Assembly: GCF_033441515.1 (NCBI RefSeq)
Contig: NZ_JAWQJT010000003.1
Location: forward strand, 2,232,001 to 2,296,000
Direction: 5' to 3'
Length of the DNA: 64,000 nucleotides
Source of the DNA: Amycolatopsis solani
GTDB taxonomy: Bacteria; Actinomycetota; Actinomycetes; Mycobacteriales; Pseudonocardiaceae
Below the pieces are notes generated by a model, which worked only from the letters and a program-made list of their open reading frames with translations, was not told the origin of the DNA and did not search any database. Numbering within the stretch: the first letter of the stretch is position 1; each line of letters starts with the position of its first letter. Below are positions 8,601 through 17,513 of this stretch, in pieces. The position numbers and the translations under genes were made by a program.

Positions 8601-9494
8601 TCAGCCCTGGGCGGTGAGCTCCAGCAGGCGGCCGGTCAGGTCGAGGTGCTCCTCGACGCTGCCGGTCAGGTACGTGAGGTCGACGAAGACCTCGTCCGGC
8701 TCGAGCACCGACACGATCTTCACGACGGACTCGGCGATGAGCTCCGGCTTGGTCTCCGGAGCGGCGTTCACCCGCAGTGCGACGCCCAGCGCGCCCGGGT
8801 CGCGGCCCGCCTGCTCGGCGCCGGCGCGCAGCTTGGCCAGGGTGTCGGTCAGGACGTTCGCCGGGAACTGCTCGGGGACCGACCAGACCGGCAGCCAGCC
8901 GTCGGCTCGCTCGGCGACGCGGCGCAGGGCCTTCTCGCCGAAGCCCGCCAGGTGCACCGGCGGCTTGCGGACCGGCTTGAGGTCGACGTGGCTCTCGGCG
9001 ATCGTGTAGCCGATCCCGGTGTGGGACACCAGGTCCTGGGTCCACCACTTGTCCAGGAGGTCGAGCAGGTCGTCCAGCCGCTTGCCGCGTTCCGACATCG
9101 GGATCGCGACGGCGTCGTACTCGTCCGGCGACCAGCCGATGCCCAGCCCGGGCAGCAGGCGGCCGTTGCTGGCGACGTCGATGCTGGTCAGCAGGCGCGC
9201 GAAGTTCGCGGGCTGGTACTGGGTGGCGTTGATCGTGCTGGACCCGAGGATCGCCGTCTCGGTCACCGCCGCGGCGATGGCCAGTGCGGTGAACGGGTCC
9301 TGCGCGGTGTGGAATTCCTCGGGCATGGTGTCGTAGCCCGGGTAGGCGACCACGGGCGCGACCGGCGACAGCAGCCGGTCACCGACCCACAGACTGGCCG
9401 CCCCCGCCTGCTCGGCCGCCTTCGCGTACCGCGCGATCCCACCCGGTGTGGCCGCCGCCTTGCCGAAAACCGGAAGGCTGAAACCAAGACGCAT
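8601..9494 (-). CDS. LLM-class F420-dependent oxidoreductase
   Basis: Luciferase-like monooxygenase fold, 297 residues. It starts MRLGFSLPVFG, keeps the family pattern ASLWVGDRLL near residues 33-42, LLPGLGIGWSPDEYDA in the middle and LDDLLDLLDKWW, all common to actinobacterial F420-dependent (TIGR-type) reductases. The ATG at 9494 has an AGGGGAG ribosome site. It stands alone, about 80 bases from the next minus gene. Substrate unknown; the cofactor could be F420 or FMN, with F420 favoured by lineage. Confidence 0.85.
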   Translation of the reverse strand: MRLGFSLPVFGKAAATPGGIARYAKAAEQAGAASLWVGDRLLSPVAPVVAYPGYDTMPEEFHTAQDPFTALAIAAAVTETAILGSSTINATQYQPANFARLLTSIDVASNGRLLPGLGIGWSPDEYDAVAIPMSERGKRLDDLLDLLDKWWTQDLVSHTGIGYTIAESHVDLKPVRKPPVHLAGFGEKALRRVAERADGWLPVWSVPEQFPANVLTDTLAKLRAGAEQAGRDPGALGVALRVNAAPETKPELIAESVVKIVSVLEPDEVFVDLTYLTGSVEEHLDLTGRLLELTAQG

Positions 9495-9574
9495 CGATGC
9501 TCCCCTGAAGTGTCAACGGACCGTACCGGCCCTGTTGCCACTAGTACTCGCATCTGGTTGCGTGTTCAAGCAAT

Positions 9575-10744
9575 TCACGGGGAATTCGCGATCTTCACCG
9601 GCCGCGCCGCCGTGGCCAGCAGCGCGATCGCGCCCAGCGGGACCACCAGCAGCACCAGCGCCGTGCCGATCCCCCACGTCTGCGCCAGCCAGCCGAACAA
9701 CGCCGGCCCGGCCAGCACACCCGCTTGGTGCAACGTCGAATACCGCGCGATCGCCAGGCTCGTGTTCCCCTCGGCGCCGTGCCCGACCGCGCCCGAGAGC
9801 ACCGGGATCACCACCGCCAGGCCGCATCCCTGCACCGCGAAACCCGCCAGCCCCACCCACGGATCCGGCGACAGCACCGACACCAGCACCCCGGCCACCG
9901 TCGCCGCCATGCTCCAGCGCAGCAGCGCCGCCGGGCCGAGCACCCGGTGGACCCGGTCGCCGAACACCCGCGTCGCCGTCTGGGCCAGCACGAACACGAA
10001 GTACCCCAGCGAAGCCACTTCGACGGCCGCGCCGCGTTGCTCGCGCAGGAAAACCCCGCACCAGCTCGAAACCGCGCCCTCGCACAACGCCGCCGCCGCG
10101 CCGAGGGCGCCCAAGACCAGCACCGAACGGGTCCAGCCGGACAGCAGGCCCACGGGCTTCCGCGGGCCCGGCCGCACCGTCCCGGCCAGCGCGTGGCGGC
10201 CGGCCACCAAGGCCAGTACGCACAACACCACGGCGACAACAGAGAAATGCGTGCCCAGCGGCAATCCTGCCCGGATCGCGGCCAGGGAACCGAGCGAGCC
10301 CGCCAGCGCGCCCGCGCCCCACACCGCGTGGAGACTGCTCAGGAACGGGCGGCGGCCGGCCCGTTCCAGCTCGACGCCCTGCGCGTTCATCGCCACGTCG
10401 AGCAGGCCGGCCAGCAGGCCCCACACCAGCATCGCGGTGGCCGCGGCGACCGCGCCCGAGGTCACTGTGACCAGGACCGGGCACCACGGCACGAGCGCCG
10501 CCGTCCAGCGGAGGACCGTGCGCGTGTCCAGGTGCGCCGACAGGTGACCGGCCACCTGCATCGCGAGCAGCACGCCGACCGTCTGGAACAGCAGCACGGC
10601 GCCGAGTTCGGCGAAGTCGAGGCCCAGTGCCGTGCGCAGCTCCGGGACGCGCGTGAACCACGTGCCCAGCAGGACGCCGACGACGAAGAACACCGTGGCG
10701 ACAGCGGTCCTGGGCCGGCGCAGGGGAAGAACGGTGCTAGTCAT
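9575..10744 (-). CDS. MFS transporter
   Basis: Twelve-span major facilitator of 389 residues. Starting from the ATG at 10744 gives MTSTVLPLRRPR, then the first membrane helix with GTWFTRVPELR, a motif found in sugar/drug MFS proteins of the FucP/YbjJ kind. Loop 2-3 carries AGHLSAHLDTRTVLRW. The start overlaps the stop of the family 2 glycosyltransferase by 8 bases, making it the last gene of a three-gene operon headed by the glycosyltransferase-hydrolase fusion. It is a candidate exporter or importer of the product of those enzymes; the substrate is unknown. Confidence 0.85.
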   Translation of the reverse strand: MTSTVLPLRRPRTAVATVFFVVGVLLGTWFTRVPELRTALGLDFAELGAVLLFQTVGVLLAMQVAGHLSAHLDTRTVLRWTAALVPWCPVLVTVTSGAVAAATAMLVWGLLAGLLDVAMNAQGVELERAGRRPFLSSLHAVWGAGALAGSLGSLAAIRAGLPLGTHFSVVAVVLCVLALVAGRHALAGTVRPGPRKPVGLLSGWTRSVLVLGALGAAAALCEGAVSSWCGVFLREQRGAAVEVASLGYFVFVLAQTATRVFGDRVHRVLGPAALLRWSMAATVAGVLVSVLSPDPWVGLAGFAVQGCGLAVVIPVLSGAVGHGAEGNTSLAIARYSTLHQAGVLAGPALFGWLAQTWGIGTALVLLVVPLGAIALLATAARPVKIANSP

Positions 10745-12011
10745 CGGTTCCGGTGCCGCGGTCGAGGTCGCCGTAACCGTGCGCGCCGTCCCACGTGCCG
10801 ACCGGGACGTGCGCGTTGAACGGCTGCCCGTCCTCACGCCGCATCGCCGGGCGCCGGTGGGCCAGGTGGACGAACACGTCGTCGAACTGGACGGCGGACC
10901 CGGCGGTGGCGACGCGGTAGAGCATGTCCTCGTCTTCGCCGCCCCAGCCGCGGTAGCGCTCGTCGAGGCCGCCGACCGCGGTGAACAGGTCCGGCGTGAG
11001 CCACAGGCACGCGCCCGGCACGTCCCGCAGCAGCAGCCCGCGCGTCCCGGCGAGCGGCACGCCTGCCGTGCGCCCGCCGCACCGGTCTTCGATCAGGCGA
11101 TCGCTGGACTGCGCGTCCAGCGACAGCATTTCGGTGTGCGGCAGGTGCGCGTCGTGGCCGTGCTCGGCGAACCGGGCGTGGTTGCGCCGCAGGAAGTCGC
11201 GGTCCACCAGGATGTCCGCGTCGAGCAGGCACAGCGTGCGTGCGGCGCCCAGGGTGTGGCGGACACCGGCGTTGACCGTCCACGACTTGTTGAACAAGCC
11301 GTGCCCGGTGACGTGCAGGTAGTGGTCGGCCAGCGGCTCGATCCGGTCGCGCCACCGGGGTTCCTCGTCGAACTCGACCACGGTCACGCGGTAGTCCGAC
11401 GCCGGCATCGTCTGGTCGCGCAGGGCGAGCAGGCACGCCAGCAGGTTGCGGATCCGGCCCGCGCCGTCGCGGTCGGAGATCGGGACGACGACGAGCACTT
11501 CGTCGCCGCGGCCGTCCGGGCGGCTCGGGGCCCCGGCCGCGAGCCCGGTCAGCCGCTCGACGTCGGCGCTCCGCGCGGCCGGCCCGTAGTCCGGGCCGCG
11601 GAAGTAGTTGATGTAGACGTTGTCGTCGGCGACGTCGGCCCGTGCAGCCAGTTCCTCGGCCAGCGCCGGGTCTTCCGCGAACAGGTCCGCGACCCGCGCG
11701 GCGAGGGCGCGCTCGGCATCGGCGTCCGTCGGGTGCGCGACCAGCCGCCGGTAGGCGAGGTCGCCGCCGAGCCGGGTGCCGATCGGATCGCCCACCGCGC
11801 GGTAGAAGCGTTCGCTGTGCATCCAGTAGTCGGCGGCCACGTCGGGCACCGCCGGGTCGAGTGTCAGGACGACGTAGCTCGTGACGCGCGCGGCGAGGTC
11901 GCCGGTGGCCGGCTCGGCCCGCCGGTAGGGCGAGACGGCCGCGAACGTGCCCTCTCGGCCCGAGCGCGTCGGCCGGATCCGCATCGGGTTCGCCGCCCGC
12001 AGCTCGCACAT
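10737..12011 (-). CDS. Family 2 glycosyltransferase with GT7-like C-terminal acceptor motif
   Basis: 424 residues from the ATG at 12011; an ATG at 11984 is also possible because neither has a strong ribosome site. The first about 130 residues match nothing I recognise. The GT-A core begins around residue 155 (VLVVVPISDRDG), with the metal-binding LLDADIL and then GGLDERYRGWGGEDEDMLYR, the Glyco_transf_7C motif that contacts the acceptor. It should transfer a sugar from a nucleotide donor in the cytoplasm. It lies 10 bases after the glycosyltransferase-hydrolase fusion and overlaps the MFS gene, so the three probably make and move one glycosylated product. Confidence 0.82.
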   Translation of the reverse strand: MCELRAANPMRIRPTRSGREGTFAAVSPYRRAEPATGDLAARVTSYVVLTLDPAVPDVAADYWMHSERFYRAVGDPIGTRLGGDLAYRRLVAHPTDADAERALAARVADLFAEDPALAEELAARADVADDNVYINYFRGPDYGPAARSADVERLTGLAAGAPSRPDGRGDEVLVVVPISDRDGAGRIRNLLACLLALRDQTMPASDYRVTVVEFDEEPRWRDRIEPLADHYLHVTGHGLFNKSWTVNAGVRHTLGAARTLCLLDADILVDRDFLRRNHARFAEHGHDAHLPHTEMLSLDAQSSDRLIEDRCGGRTAGVPLAGTRGLLLRDVPGACLWLTPDLFTAVGGLDERYRGWGGEDEDMLYRVATAGSAVQFDDVFVHLAHRRPAMRREDGQPFNAHVPVGTWDGAHGYGDLDRGTGTDD

Positions 12012-12021
12012 CGGGCTGCAG

Positions 12022-13917
12022 TCACAGGGGTGTGGTTGCACGGGGAAGCCGCCCTTCGCTGCCTGTGGTGTGCCGGACGATGGCCGGGACCAGGTCCGGC
12101 CAGTCCACTTCGGACAGTTCGTGCCCGGCCCGGCCGAGGATCCGCACCGCCGCGCCGGGGATCGCCGCCGCCAGCGCGTGCGCGTGGGCGACGGGGTGGA
12201 TCGGGTCGTCGGCGCCGTGGACCACCAGCGTCGGCGCGGTGATCCGGCCGAGCCGGGGCCGCCACGGCGCCCCGTGGTCGAGGTAGGCGTGGTTGCCCGC
12301 GGACTCGAGCCGGCCACCGGCGCGGACGAACACCCTCGCCGCCACCCGCCGGTGCGCGTGCTCGTCGAAGTCCCGCGACGGCCCCGAAAGCGGCCGGGCC
12401 GCGGCCACCAGGTGCTCGACGACCGAGTCCCGGTCGGTCCAGTCCGGCGGCTCGACGTCGGCCAGCGCGGTCAGCACGCGCAGCGACGGCGGCGGCAGGT
12501 CGGGGCCTTCGCCGGGACTGGTCGCCACGAGGGTGAGCGACGCGATCCGCGCCGGTTCGGCCAGGGCCGCGACCTGCGCGATCATGCCGCCCAGCGAAAT
12601 CCCGACCACGTGCGCCCGCTCGACGCCGAGCGCGTCGAGCACGCCGACAGCGTCCGCGGCCAGGTCCCGCAGCTCGTACGGCGGCTCCCCCGGCGGGTAG
12701 CTCACCGAACGGCCGGTGTCGCGGTGGTCGTAGCGGATCACGTACCGGGACTCGCCCGCGAGCAGCTCGCAGAACCCGGCGTCCCACGCCAGCATCGACG
12801 CGCCCGACCCGGCCACCAGCAGGATCGCCGGGTCCGCCGGGTCGCCGAAGGTCTGCACGCAGAGGTCGACGCCGTTGGCCCGCACGATCCGGTCGCGCGC
12901 GGGCACGTCCACCACCGGCGGGAGGTCGTCGAGCAGGTCGCGGACCACCGCGGCGTACGCGGCCCGTTCGGCGGGCATGCCGTGCACGCGCCGGACGTGC
13001 TCCTGCCCGTGCCGCCGCAGCCGCCGGGCCAGCACGTCGTCGTCGAGCAGCCGCCGCACCTGCTCCCGCAGGCCGTCGCGGTCGGCGAACACCAGGCCGG
13101 TGGCGTCGTGCTCGACCAGGCAGGTGTTGCCCGGGATGTCCCGCACGACGACCGGGCAGCCGACGTCCATCGCTTCGAGCAGCGAGTTCGGGCTGCACTC
13201 CGACGTCGACGTGTTGAGCACCGCGGTCGCCTCGCGCATCGCGGCGTGCAGGTCTTCGCGGGCCAGCGCGCCGACGTACCGCACCGCGGGGCTGCCGCCG
13301 CAGCGCCGCCGCACCATGGCTTCGTAGTCCTCGTCGTAGGAAACGCCCGCGATGACGAGCCGGACGCGGTCGTCGTCCTCGTGCAGCTGCTTGACGGCGT
13401 CGATCGCGAACAGCGGGTCCTTGACCGGCCGCAGTCCCGCGGGCAGGAGCAGCAGCTTCGCGTCGGCGCCGACGCCGAGCGCGCGGCGCAGCGAGTAGTC
13501 CGACGGCGTCGTGCGCACGCCCTGCGGGATGTACCGCACCTTGTCGGCGACCTGCGGCCACAGTTCGCGGCTGCGCCGCACGAAGTCGTCGTTGAACGCG
13601 ACCAGGCCGGCGGCGCGCTCGACGGCCTGGGTCATCACCTGGTGGAACACCGGTTCCAACGCGTATTCGTTGAGGTCGGTGCCGCCGAGGACGAGCACGT
13701 ACGGGCGGCCGGTCTCGAGGAAGGTGCTGCCGCTGAGCAGGGCGTGCGTGCCGACCATCGCGAGCACGTCGGCGTCCTTGGCCGCCTCGGCCACCGCGTC
13801 GGCGTGGGGCAGCAGCCGGACCGGGTGCCCGCTCGCGGACAGGTGCTCGGCGATCCGCCGCGTCGTCGTGTCGCCGCCACTGGCCGCCGGGCTGTGGAGC
13901 AGGGCTAGCAGAGTCAT
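12022..13917 (-). CDS. GLT1D1-like GT-B glycosyltransferase fused to an alpha/beta-hydrolase
   Basis: 631 residues with two enzymes in one chain. Residues 1-330 are a family 4-like glycosyltransferase: GGTDLNEY (78-85), the LRPVKDPLFAID segment (162-173) and the EX7E pair E240/E248 in SECSPNSLLEAMDVG followed by RDIPGN. From memory these blocks resemble the animal protein GLT1D1 more than ordinary bacterial GT4 enzymes. After a linker near 332-345, residues 346-625 form an alpha/beta-hydrolase with nucleophile elbow GISLGG (Ser441), acid in HGADDPIHP (about Asp571) and His599 in GHEL. The fusion suggests that one compound is glycosylated and hydrolysed in turn, or made and released. No signal peptide, so cytoplasmic. 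First gene of an operon with a GT2 enzyme and an MFS protein. Confidence 0.85.
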   Translation of the reverse strand: MTLLALLHSPAASGGDTTTRRIAEHLSASGHPVRLLPHADAVAEAAKDADVLAMVGTHALLSGSTFLETGRPYVLVLGGTDLNEYALEPVFHQVMTQAVERAAGLVAFNDDFVRRSRELWPQVADKVRYIPQGVRTTPSDYSLRRALGVGADAKLLLLPAGLRPVKDPLFAIDAVKQLHEDDDRVRLVIAGVSYDEDYEAMVRRRCGGSPAVRYVGALAREDLHAAMREATAVLNTSTSECSPNSLLEAMDVGCPVVVRDIPGNTCLVEHDATGLVFADRDGLREQVRRLLDDDVLARRLRRHGQEHVRRVHGMPAERAAYAAVVRDLLDDLPPVVDVPARDRIVRANGVDLCVQTFGDPADPAILLVAGSGASMLAWDAGFCELLAGESRYVIRYDHRDTGRSVSYPPGEPPYELRDLAADAVGVLDALGVERAHVVGISLGGMIAQVAALAEPARIASLTLVATSPGEGPDLPPPSLRVLTALADVEPPDWTDRDSVVEHLVAAARPLSGPSRDFDEHAHRRVAARVFVRAGGRLESAGNHAYLDHGAPWRPRLGRITAPTLVVHGADDPIHPVAHAHALAAAIPGAAVRILGRAGHELSEVDWPDLVPAIVRHTTGSEGRLPRATTPL

Positions 13918-14056
13918 TTCACCACCCCAGTCGGGGATTTCATCGCTCGGAGAGGAAGCTGCGGATCAGGGTGGCAGCTGTTCGTCAAGGGGAACGTCTC
14001 CTCGATTGCCCGTGCGAAACACACGTCCGCGGGGGTGCGTCGGTTAGGTTCGGGAG

Positions 14057-15439
14057 GTGCTGATCGACGATCTTTCCGCCGCGCTGCCCGCCGACCGGCT
14101 GGTCCGAGACCCCGACGTCGTGCGGAGCTTCGCCCACGACGAAGCCGAATGGGCGCCGTACGCGCAGCCCGCCGTGGTCGTCCGGCCGCACACCGCCGAG
14201 GAGGTCCAGGCCGTGGTCCGGGCGTGCGTGGCGCACCGCGCGCCGCTCGTCACCCGCGGCGCCGGGACCGGGCTGTCCGGTGGCGCGAACGCCGTCGACG
14301 GCTGCGTCGTGCTGGTGACCGACCGGCTCACCGCCGTCAAGGAGATCAACGAGCTGGAGCGGTACGCCGTCGTCGAGCCCGGGGTGGTCAACGACGACCT
14401 GCGGGCCGCCTGCGCGGAGCACGGCCTCTGGTACCCGCCCGACCCGGCCAGCTCGCCGTGGTCGACGATCGGCGGGAACGTCGCCACCAACGCCGGCGGC
14501 GTCTGCTGCGTCAAGTACGGCGTCACCCGCGACTACGTCCTGGGCCTGCAGGTCGTCACCGGCACCGGCGAGCTCGTCCGGCTCGGCCGGCGCACCGCCA
14601 AGGGCGTCGCGGGCTACGACCTGACCGGGCTCATGGTCGGCTCCGAAGGCACGCTGGGCGTGGTCACCGAGGTCACCGTCCGGCTGCGGCCCGCCCGCGC
14701 CGCCGAGCGCACGGTCGCCGGGTACTTCGACACGACCGTCGCCGCCGGCCGGGCGGCCGCGGCGATCGCGGCCCGCGGCGTCTTGCCTTCGGCGCTGGAG
14801 CTCGTCGACCGGCACTGCCTCGCCGCCGTCGACCAGTGGAAGAACATGGGCCTGTCGACCGATGCGAACGTGGTCTTGCTCGCCCGCACGGACGCACCGG
14901 GGGCGCTGGGCGAGCACGAAGCCGCGGAGATCCTGGCGTGCTTCGAGGGGGCCGGCGCGACCTGGGCCGCGCAGTCGACCGACCAGGCCGAGGCGGACGC
15001 GCTGTTCGCCGCCCGCCGGCTGGCCTATCCCGCGCTGGAACGGCTCGGGCCGCTGCTCACCGAGGACGTCTGCGTCCCCACGCAGGCCGTGCCCGAAATG
15101 CTCGCCCGCATCGACGCCGCCGCGCAGCGCCACGGCGTGCTCATCGCGAACGTCGCGCACATCGGCGACGGCAACCTGCACCCGCTGCTCGTCACCCCGG
15201 CCGGCGACGACGCGGCCCGCGCCGGCGCCCAGGCCGCGTTCGACGACATCATCGCCGGTGCGCTCGACCTCGGCGGCACGGTCACCGGCGAGCACGGCGT
15301 CGGCCTGCTCAAGCAGCCCGGGCTGGCCCGCGAGCTCGGCCCCGAGGTGCTGGCGCTGCACCGCGCGGTCAAGCACGCCCTCGATCCGCACGGCATCCTC
15401 AACCCCGGCAAGGTCTTTCCGGAAGGGACACCCGCATGA
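14057..15439 (+). CDS. FAD-linked oxidase, glycolate/D-lactate dehydrogenase (GlcD) type
   Basis: 460 residues. Residues about 35-220 are the PCMH-type FAD-binding domain with TRGAGTGLSGGA and SSPWSTIGGNVATNAGGVCCVKYG; the rest is the FAD-oxidase C-terminal domain with NVAHIGDGNLHPL and TGEHGVGLLKQP, including the metal/substrate histidines. It should oxidise a 2-hydroxyacid such as glycolate or D-lactate. The GTG at 14057 follows TAGGTT (14045-14050) by six bases, so the mRNA is probably leaderless. It overlaps the carboxylesterase gene by ATGA, hinting that the esterase releases the hydroxyacid; that link is inference. Confidence 0.88.
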   Translation: MLIDDLSAALPADRLVRDPDVVRSFAHDEAEWAPYAQPAVVVRPHTAEEVQAVVRACVAHRAPLVTRGAGTGLSGGANAVDGCVVLVTDRLTAVKEINELERYAVVEPGVVNDDLRAACAEHGLWYPPDPASSPWSTIGGNVATNAGGVCCVKYGVTRDYVLGLQVVTGTGELVRLGRRTAKGVAGYDLTGLMVGSEGTLGVVTEVTVRLRPARAAERTVAGYFDTTVAAGRAAAAIAARGVLPSALELVDRHCLAAVDQWKNMGLSTDANVVLLARTDAPGALGEHEAAEILACFEGAGATWAAQSTDQAEADALFAARRLAYPALERLGPLLTEDVCVPTQAVPEMLARIDAAAQRHGVLIANVAHIGDGNLHPLLVTPAGDDAARAGAQAAFDDIIAGALDLGGTVTGEHGVGLLKQPGLARELGPEVLALHRAVKHALDPHGILNPGKVFPEGTPA

Positions 15440-16815
15440 TCGTCCGCACGCACGCCGGTCAGGTCCGCGGCGAAGCCACCACCACCGGTGCCCGCTTCCG
15501 CGGTATCCCGTACGCCGCCGCGCCCGAAGGCGAGCTGCGGTTCGCCGCGCCCGCGCCGGCCCCGTCGTGGGACGGCGTGCGGGACGCCCGCGCCGCCGGG
15601 CCCACCGCACCGCAGCGGCACCGCGAGATCCCGGGCCTCGACCTGTCGGCCGTGGTCGGTGACGGCTGGCGGCCGGGCCCGGAGTACCTGACGGTGGACG
15701 TGTGGACGCCGGATCCGGGCGCCGGCAGCCTGCCGGTGCTGGTGTTCCTGCACGGCGGCGCGTTCCTCGGCGGCACCGGGTCGGCCCCGGTCTACGACGG
15801 GACCGCGTTCACCCGTGCCGGCGCGGTGCTGGTCACCGTGCAGTACCGGCTCGGCGTCGAGGGCTTCCTCCCGCTCGGCGAGGCGACCAACCTCGGCCTG
15901 CGCGACCACCTCGCCGCGCTGCGGTGGGTCGGCGAGAACATCGCCGCGTTCGGCGGCGACCCCGGCAACGTCACGCTCTTCGGCGAGTCGGCGGGCGCGA
16001 TCAGCGTGGCCTGCTTGCTCGGTTCCCCGCTCTCGCAAGGTCTTTTCCGCCGCGTGATCGTCCAAAGCGGACACGCCAACCTGGTGCGCGGGCGCGCGGA
16101 ACTCGACCGGCTCACCACCGCCGTCGCCACCGGCCTCGGCGTCGAACCGACCGCCGAGGCGTTCCGGGGCTTGCCGACCGAGCGGCTGCTCGAAGCGCAG
16201 GACGCGCTCCTCAGACCCGGCGGCACCCCCGACCTGCGCGACGCGGACGGGCACGACCGGAGCTTCGGGCTCAGCCCGTTCCTGCCCCTGGTCGGCGACG
16301 ACGTCCTGCCGGTGCACCCGGGCGAGGCGATCCGCGGCGGGGCGGGCGGCGACGTCGACCTGATCGCGGGGACGTGCCGCGAGGAGATGCGCCTGTACTT
16401 CGGCCCGGCCGGGCTGCTCGACGTGCTCACCGAAGAGCAGGCCGTGGCCATGCTGTCGGCGTCGCACCCGGACGCGGCGGGCGTGCTCGCGGGCTACGGC
16501 CTCGGCGACGGCCGGACGGCGGGCGAGGTGTTCGTCGAGGCCATGACCGACCTGGTCTTCGGCGACGGCGTCCGCGAGCTCGTGGCCGCCCACCGCGGCC
16601 GGTCGTTCCGCTACGAGTTCGCGTGGCAGGCCCCGAAGCTCGGCGCGTGCCACGGCATGGAGCTGCCGTTCGTGTTCGATTCCCTGGCCGCTTCGACGTC
16701 GTTCACCGGCGAGGGCGCCCCGGCGGAGCTGGCCCGCGAAGTCAACGGCGCGTGGGCGCGGTTCGCCGCCACCGGCGACCCCGGCTGGTGCGCGGAGCCT
16801 GCCGTCCTCGGCTGA
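15436..16815 (+). CDS. Type B carboxylesterase
   Basis: Carboxylesterase/lipase family protein of 459 residues without a signal peptide, so probably cytoplasmic. It has the N-terminal FRGIPYAAAP motif, oxyanion hole HGGAF, nucleophile elbow FGESAG and the late catalytic-histidine segment CHGMELPFVF. It hydrolyses carboxylic esters. Start chosen by ATGA overlap with the oxidase stop, showing translational coupling. The end of the protein is short (ATGDPGWCAEPAVLG) but complete for bacterial members, which are usually 480-500 residues. Substrate unknown. Confidence 0.88.
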   Translation: MIVRTHAGQVRGEATTTGARFRGIPYAAAPEGELRFAAPAPAPSWDGVRDARAAGPTAPQRHREIPGLDLSAVVGDGWRPGPEYLTVDVWTPDPGAGSLPVLVFLHGGAFLGGTGSAPVYDGTAFTRAGAVLVTVQYRLGVEGFLPLGEATNLGLRDHLAALRWVGENIAAFGGDPGNVTLFGESAGAISVACLLGSPLSQGLFRRVIVQSGHANLVRGRAELDRLTTAVATGLGVEPTAEAFRGLPTERLLEAQDALLRPGGTPDLRDADGHDRSFGLSPFLPLVGDDVLPVHPGEAIRGGAGGDVDLIAGTCREEMRLYFGPAGLLDVLTEEQAVAMLSASHPDAAGVLAGYGLGDGRTAGEVFVEAMTDLVFGDGVRELVAAHRGRSFRYEFAWQAPKLGACHGMELPFVFDSLAASTSFTGEGAPAELAREVNGAWARFAATGDPGWCAEPAVLG

Positions 16816-16903
16816 CGCAACCCCTGTCCCACGTTCCGGAAAACCCTTACAAATGCCGGGTCAACCCCTGTTCTGGTCAATTCCCGGATAGGAGCCGGAC
16901 ATC

Positions 16904-16933
16904 TTGACACGGCGAACGGCCGTCAGGCATCGT
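16904..16933 (+). promoter_or_regulatory. Possible promoter before the DUF5988-like gene
   Basis: TTGACA (16904-16909) is followed after 18 bases by CATCGT (16928-16933), a weak -10. The start codon lies 65 bases downstream, behind a GGAGA ribosome site. Confidence 0.4.
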
Positions 16934-16997
16934 CGAAGAGACGCAGGCCACATTTCCTGCTTTTCCTCCGCGTAGACGAGCCCACGGAGAATCAATC

Positions 16998-17210
16998 ATG
17001 ACGAACATCAAGGTGACGCTTTCCGGTGGTCCCGCCGAACTGATCGAACGGCACCGCGAATGGACGGTCGGCAGCATCGGCGAAGTCGCGAAGGTCAGCT
17101 TCGGCGCCGGGTACGAGCACTTCTCCCACGAGGGCGAGTTCACGACGGGCACCGCGGGCGACCCGGTGCCGGTGTTCGCCTGGTGCGGGCGCACCAGAGT
17201 CGCCGAGTGA
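16998..17210 (+). CDS. Small DUF5988-like protein
   Basis: 70 residues, soluble, no signal peptide. The phrases LSGGPAELIERHREW, FGAGYEHFSHEGEF and VPVFAWCGRTRVAE fit my memory of the DUF5988 family of small actinobacterial proteins, which are often found near secondary-metabolite or regulator genes; function unknown. The ATG is preceded by GGAGA at a good distance. It is a monocistronic gene between the esterase and a small membrane protein. Confidence 0.65.
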   Translation: MTNIKVTLSGGPAELIERHREWTVGSIGEVAKVSFGAGYEHFSHEGEFTTGTAGDPVPVFAWCGRTRVAE

Positions 17211-17330
17211 CCTGCGTGCGGCTCCACCCGGATCTCCACCCCGCGGAGGTCCTCCTCCACCCGTGACCGGCGTTAGTTTCCGTCCCGTCGGGTGCCGCAA
17301 CGGGCGGCACCGGGGGAAGGGGAATCCGCG

Positions 17331-17510
17331 ATGGGTGAAGTCCTCGGTTTCATGCTGCTCCGTTTCGCCGTCATCGGCGGCGGGATCGCGCTGCTGATCC
17401 TGCTGCTCGGCGTGGTCGTGTTCGCGCTCAAGAAAGCGGGCCGGTACGACCGGGCGAAGGAGGTCGGCGGCAAGGCGATCGATTACCTGAACGAGCGCGG
17501 AAAATCGTGA
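17331..17510 (+). CDS. Small single-span membrane protein
   Basis: 59 residues starting at the ATG at 17331 behind GGGGAAGGGG. Residues 7-36 form one long hydrophobic helix (VIGGGIALLILLLGVVVFAL), followed by a basic, amphipathic cytoplasmic tail (KKAGRYDRAKEVGG...). Not recognised beyond being a conserved-looking membrane peptide; it may anchor or regulate another protein. It ends only three bases before the stop of the convergent response-regulator gene. Confidence 0.6.
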   Translation: MGEVLGFMLLRFAVIGGGIALLILLLGVVVFALKKAGRYDRAKEVGGKAIDYLNERGKS

Positions 17511-17513
17511 AGA

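Noticed and set aside
9448..10661. Long plus- and minus-strand frames overlapping the MFS gene
   Set aside because: Low-complexity Pro/Arg/Ala translations with no family signal; the MFS frame has twelve hydrophobic helices.
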